Source: Lachnospiraceae bacterium (GTDB lineage Bacteria; Bacillota; Clostridia; Lachnospirales; Lachnospiraceae). Taken from it: a stretch of 64,000 bases of DNA. Position 1 is the first letter of the stretch. The number at the start of each line of letters is the position of its first letter. Below, piece after piece: positions 60,931-64,000 of this stretch. The translations under genes and the position numbers were made by a program. The notes under the pieces were generated by a model. That model was not told the origin of the DNA, did not search any database, and saw only the letters and a program-made list of their open reading frames with translations. The stretch is taken from contig JAFZQU010000031.1 of the NCBI GenBank assembly GCA_017620255.1, forward strand, positions 1 to 64,000, written 5' to 3'.

Positions 60931-61068
60931 CTTTCAGAACGAACCCGATTTTTGACGTTTTTTGACGAAAAATCTTCCTGATTTTTACCGGCAGAACAAA
61001 CCGGGACAAACCAGGAAGACACCCGAAACATATCCAAAAATCGCGCATAAACACTGAATTTATGGCAC

Positions 61069-61094
61069 AAAAAAGGAACCGGATTCCCGGTTCC
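61069..61094 (-). terminator. Element-borne terminator for tRNA-Gln
   Basis: Stem GGAACCGG (61075-61082) with CCGGTTCC (61087-61094), 4-base loop, six T after it on the minus strand. It is 7 bases outside the tRNA 3' end and belongs to the element, replacing the host terminator at 43947-43976. Confidence 0.85.
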
Positions 61095-61100
61095 CATTTA

Positions 61101-61142
61101 CAGGGCTAGGAGGATTCGAACCTCCAAATGACGGAGTCAGAG
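61101..61142 (-). repeat. attachment site copy (right)
   Basis: 42 bp identical to 43979-44020, forming the 3' part of the intact tRNA from the anticodon loop onward. Confidence 0.95.
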
Positions 61143-61172
61143 TCCGTTGCCTTACCGTTTGGCGATAGCCCT
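61101..61172 (-). tRNA. tRNA-Gln (anticodon CTG)
   Basis: 72 bases, minus strand. Acceptor stem AGGGCTA/TAGCCCT, D-arm with GGTAAGGC, anticodon stem ACGGA/TCCGT with loop CTCTGAC giving anticodon CTG, T-arm GGAGG-TTCGAAT-CCTCC, and discriminator G. CCA is not encoded. The gene is intact: its 5' half is host DNA and its 3' half is the copy brought by the element. Confidence 0.93.
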
Positions 61173-61192
61173 ATGTCTCGTCAACAAACGAT

Positions 61193-61221
61193 ATTATAAA
61201 CTATGCCTTTCCCGTTTGCAA
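61193..61221 (-). promoter_or_regulatory. tRNA-Gln promoter
   Basis: TTGCAA (61216-61221), 17 bases, TATAAT (61193-61198) on the minus strand; the tRNA begins 20 bases downstream. Confidence 0.85.
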
Positions 61222-61233
61222 GCATTTTTTAGG

Positions 61234-62166
61234 TCATATCCTGATCCAGCCGGGTAAAGTCTTTGTCTCGCTGTCTTCTCCCGCCAGATACGCGGAAGGA
61301 TAAATGGTCAGATGGTCAGGGTGACGGTTCAGGATCGCGGCCCAGGCAGAGAACGTGGAATTGGCGATGATATTGTGCCTGCAGGAGCTCATCAGCTGCA
61401 GATCGCGGAAACTGTCAGATCCCGTGTTATGATCCACGATCACCTTATTTTCAAGCCAGTTGAAAGCATGTCTGATAAAATCACTGTCGTCGGAAAAAAT
61501 GTAAAACCGCGGGGAATCACACGCTTCCATGATCCGTCCGACTGCTTTTTTGTAATAGTCTTCACCCAGATCCCGGAACTGTCCGGCGTAGGCAGTCAGA
61601 TAATCTCCGCGCCTTACGTGGATCGACACAGACGTTTCCTCCTGCATCTCCTGCAACAGGGCAGCATTCTTTTCCCCGTAGTTTTGATCAAAGACCAGTT
61701 CCTTCTGCAACTTGTCGGTCCGGTCGCGATAGTAGCATTCTTCCACCCAGAAACCGATCAGATACCAGTCTTTTGACGTATCCAGATGCATGATCTCTTC
61801 ATAAGGGATCTCCTGTATCATGCGGTTAAGAATGAAAGGCTTTCTCTTTTCGGCGGTAAAGATGCGCAGGATCCGGTTCGGATATCTGCGGAATCTCTCA
61901 AATGCACGTCCGTGCTTTTTGCTCATGTTGGGCAGTTGTCCTGTCAGTTTCAGGATCTCGCCATAGGAAGCTTCTTCGATCGAAAAAGCGGACAGGTCAT
62001 GTGAAAAGCATTTCTCAAGTTCATAGCCGTGATGATCATCATTGGCGTAAAACCAGGTGAGATCCGCTTTGACCTGTGTGTCCGGATAGGTTTCCTGCAT
62101 CCGTCTGTATAGATTGTACTGGAACATCTGGTTTCCGAGACCCGATGTGAATCGTACTATGATCAT
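61234..62166 (-). CDS. GT11 alpha-1,2-fucosyltransferase
   Basis: 310 residues. MIIVRFTSGLGNQMFQYNLY is the N-terminal GT11 motif and SVSIHVRRGDYLTAYAGQ the GDP-fucose-binding H-x-R-R-G-D motif. Then FYIFSDDSDFIRHAF and NTIANSTFSAWAAILN-type C-terminal motifs. It adds fucose in alpha-1,2 linkage, probably to a surface polysaccharide; it could also be a GT11 enzyme for another sugar. It is 2 bases after the aminotransferase gene. Confidence 0.9.
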   Translation of the reverse strand: MIIVRFTSGLGNQMFQYNLYRRMQETYPDTQVKADLTWFYANDDHHGYELEKCFSHDLSAFSIEEASYGEILKLTGQLPNMSKKHGRAFERFRRYPNRILRIFTAEKRKPFILNRMIQEIPYEEIMHLDTSKDWYLIGFWVEECYYRDRTDKLQKELVFDQNYGEKNAALLQEMQEETSVSIHVRRGDYLTAYAGQFRDLGEDYYKKAVGRIMEACDSPRFYIFSDDSDFIRHAFNWLENKVIVDHNTGSDSFRDLQLMSSCRHNIIANSTFSAWAAILNRHPDHLTIYPSAYLAGEDSETKTLPGWIRI

Positions 62167-62168
62167 AC

Positions 62169-63290
62169 TTATTTACCGTCAGACAGCGAAAGGATCAGAT
62201 CACAGATCCTGTCCACATCCGATATCTCAAGCACTGCAGACATCGGAAGCGTCAGAACACGCTCCGCTGTCCACGCGGCAACTTTCACATCCGCATCTGC
62301 AAATCTTCCCTTGTAACATTCCATCTGAGAAGTCAGAGGATAGAAATACTTTCGTGCAAAGATCTGATGCATGGCCAGAACATCCTTGATCTCATCCCTT
62401 GTGTGGCCAAACTGTTTCTCATTCACCACGATCGGGAAATATGCGTAGTTCTGTTCAACGTCCTTTTGCGGCTCGCATAAGATCAGTCCCCTTACGCCTG
62501 AGAGCCTCTCCCGGTATCTCTTCCAGACCACGGCGCGCTTCTCTATCTCTTCCGGAAAATGCACGAGATTGCAGCGTCCCATGACTGCCTGGAACTCGTT
62601 CATTTTGGCATTCGGTCCGATCGTATCCACGATCTCTTCATCCTTTATACCGAAGTCGCGCATTCTGTATAACAGCGATACAAGTTCTTCGTTGTCTGTC
62701 GTGACCGCTCCGCCCTCGATCGTATGGAACACTTTTGTCGCATGGAAAGAAAACATGGAAGCGTCTCCGAAACTGCCGACACCTTTTCCGCGATAGGTCA
62801 CGCCAAAGGCATGTGCTGCGTCGTAGATCACTTTCAGATGATGTTTTTTGGCGATCTCTTCGATCGAGTCCACGTCGCAGAGATTGCCATATACATGAAC
62901 GGGAATGATCGCACTGGTCTTCTCCGTGATCAGGTCCTCAATACGGTTTACGTCGATCGTATAGTTCTTCGGATCGATGTCACAGAATACCGGCGTTAGT
63001 CCGTTCCTGACGATCGCCTGTGTGGTCGAAACGAATGTGAACGGCGTCGTGATCACCTCGCCCTGCAGTCCCAGAGCCTGTATGCACAATTCCAGGGCCA
63101 GATGTCCGTTTGTGAACAGGGAAACGTACGGTACCTTCAGAAACGTTGCCAGTTCCCTGCTGAGCGCCTCATGATTTTCACCCATATTGGTGAGCCACAC
63201 GCTGTCCCAGAGCGGGCGGATCTTCTCAACATATTCTTCAAACGGCGGCATGGAGGAGCGCGCCACCAGGATCGTTTTTTCTTCCTTCAT
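62169..63290 (-). CDS. DegT/DnrJ/EryC1 family sugar aminotransferase
   Basis: 373 residues. FTNGHLALELCIQALGLQGE, EVITTPFTFVSTTQAIVRNG and the PLP lysine in FSFHATKVFHTIEGGAV define the family. The family transaminates NDP-keto-sugars to amino sugars for glycans. It lies between the GT11 and GT2 genes, so it belongs to a surface-glycan cluster that continues beyond the right edge. Confidence 0.9.
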   Translation of the reverse strand: MKEEKTILVARSSMPPFEEYVEKIRPLWDSVWLTNMGENHEALSRELATFLKVPYVSLFTNGHLALELCIQALGLQGEVITTPFTFVSTTQAIVRNGLTPVFCDIDPKNYTIDVNRIEDLITEKTSAIIPVHVYGNLCDVDSIEEIAKKHHLKVIYDAAHAFGVTYRGKGVGSFGDASMFSFHATKVFHTIEGGAVTTDNEELVSLLYRMRDFGIKDEEIVDTIGPNAKMNEFQAVMGRCNLVHFPEEIEKRAVVWKRYRERLSGVRGLILCEPQKDVEQNYAYFPIVVNEKQFGHTRDEIKDVLAMHQIFARKYFYPLTSQMECYKGRFADADVKVAAWTAERVLTLPMSAVLEISDVDRICDLILSLSDGK

Positions 63291-63301
63291 GATTTCTTCC
63301 T

Positions 63302-64000
63302 TCAGTTGTCCGTTTTACCCGTGATCTTCTCAAAGATCGCGCGCATGCTGTATGTAAACAGGGTACTCTCTTTATCTTTCAGCACGACATGCGTGATAAA
63401 GTAGTCATACATGTCATTCAGAAACTGTCTGTTTTCTTTATTTGGCTTTTTCAGATACCGTGACAGGGCAAGATTGAAACTGCGTTTTGCAACGGAGCGC
63501 CCGTAGTCACTGATCTCCCGGTACTGTTCGATCCACTGCATCAGCGTCTTGCTTAAGTAACAGTCGTCCTTTGCGATATCCCTGCCTGCTGCCACGCTCG
63601 TCCAGCTCCCGCTCTCTTTGCGCTTTACGAAGCGCCAGACTGCCATGGTATCGTCCATCCGGTAAATGTCTCCCTGCAGGAGCAGAAAGAGCAGGATCAC
63701 GGCATCGTCGACAAAATCATGCGCGCGGTAGAGGATCGTGTAATCAAATTTCCCGTTTTTATATATGTTTCTGGATACGAGCGTCGCATAGTGTCCGGGC
63801 CATTTCCCGGAAACCTGAAAATCCCTGTAGGTATATTTTCCGCTCCAGTCATACAAAGACCAGGCCTGCAGGGCATCCGGGTCTTCGTGATCCCTGTCGT
63901 TCTCATCGATCAGCCGGCTGCTGTGCGTGACTCCGATATAGGCAGGGTTTGCACGCAGAAAGTCCACCTGTTTCTGCAGCTTCAGGGGATCGCTCCAATA
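63302..64000 (-). CDS. GT2 family glycosyltransferase, C-terminal part
   Basis: Open to the right edge. The frame begins YWSDPLKLQKQVDFLRANPA, the part after the metal-binding D-D of GT-A enzymes (usually D-D-Y-W-x-D-P-x-K), so the N-terminal third lies outside the window. The rest is typical GT2: YRAHDFVDDAVILLFLLLQG, then a C-terminal helical part. It is the first visible gene of the glycan cluster. Confidence 0.85.
   Translation of the reverse strand, partial: YWSDPLKLQKQVDFLRANPAYIGVTHSSRLIDENDRDHEDPDALQAWSLYDWSGKYTYRDFQVSGKWPGHYATLVSRNIYKNGKFDYTILYRAHDFVDDAVILLFLLLQGDIYRMDDTMAVWRFVKRKESGSWTSVAAGRDIAKDDCYLSKTLMQWIEQYREISDYGRSVAKRSFNLALSRYLKKPNKENRQFLNDMYDYFITHVVLKDKESTLFTYSMRAIFEKITGKTDN

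Larger units (their letters stand above)
43979..61142. mobile_element. Integrative mobilizable element in tRNA-Gln(CTG), 17,122 bp
   Basis: A 42-bp perfect direct repeat at 43979-44020 and 61101-61142 bounds the element; the right copy is the 3' part of an intact tRNA-Gln gene. Inside are a tyrosine integrase, excisionase, MobA relaxase, MobC, a ParM-type actin and an Xre repressor, but no conjugation pore genes (no VirB4 or coupling protein), so it should be mobilised by another conjugative element. Cargo: Fic/VbhA, a LytTR two-component system and five unusual proteins. The cargo looks richer in A+T than the flanks. Confidence 0.92.

Noticed and set aside
43979-61142. Self-transferable ICE
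   Set aside because: No VirB4, VirD4 coupling protein or other conjugation pore gene is present, so only mobilisation is supported.

Overview
The window reads as chromosome of an anaerobic, Gram-positive, gut-type Clostridia bacterium, most likely Lachnospiraceae. The reasons are the ftsEX/peptidoglycan-hydrolase set, intracellular GH10 and GH42 glycosidases, a glycerol operon of clostridial layout, large secreted proteins made of the surface repeats common in that family, and AGGAGG-type ribosome sites throughout. A sigma-D (flagellar sigma) promoter in front of a YjfB motility-type gene suggests a flagellated host.

Layout. 1-3.6 kb: two GNAT acetyltransferases, a small ADP-ribosyltransferase-like protein, a membrane protein placed behind a truncated uvrB that keeps its promoter and LexA box, and a PadR/ferredoxin-type membrane protein pair. 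3.7-7.8 kb: tcdA, a copper P-type ATPase carrying a CopZ domain at its C-terminus, its CsoR repressor with two operators, and a TfoX-N protein. 7.8-12.2 kb: GH10, mnmA, GH42. 12.2-17.5 kb: ftsE-ftsX, an M23 hydrolase with coiled coil and an S41 protease, preceded by a CdaR-type regulator. 17.5-22.3 kb: divergent envelope glycosyltransferases, yjfB, a CPBP protease, RidA, CvfB. 22.4-26.9 kb: glpK and two flavoprotein genes, the second fused to DUF1667. 26.9-36 kb: two ~1,500-residue secreted proteins (cysteine protease; glucosaminidase) sharing repeats. 36-43.9 kb: acyl-CoA ligase with an E2-like acyltransferase, a tocopherol-cyclase-like protein, CPBP, XdhC, a lysine-rich histone-H1-like protein, a methyltransferase and a hydrolase.

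43,979-61,142 is an integrative mobilizable element of 17,122 bp inserted in the anticodon loop of tRNA-Gln(CTG), with a 42-bp direct repeat at its ends. The right part is the mobility core: MobA/MobC, an oriT-like region, a ParM actin, a small ParM neighbour, integrase, excisionase, and an Xre repressor facing three operators. The left part is cargo: a Fic/VbhA toxin-antitoxin pair and seven genes forming a regulated unit.

That cargo unit is the most interesting part. It has a LytTR response regulator and AgrC-like kinase plus five proteins without Sec signals, one FliD-like at its C-terminus and one with an EF-hand-like calcium domain. Three promoters carry paired TTATRGTC repeats 21 bp apart (the usual LytTR spacing), one gene has a near-perfect sigma-D promoter, and four leaders contain small hairpins with GGA in the loop (CsrA-type sites), three of which can alternatively fold as terminator-like stems. 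I infer that a mobile element carries secreted proteins wired into the host flagellar regulon.

61.2-64 kb returns to the host: GT11 fucosyltransferase, DegT aminotransferase and a GT2 glycosyltransferase cut by the window end, part of a surface polysaccharide or glycan locus.
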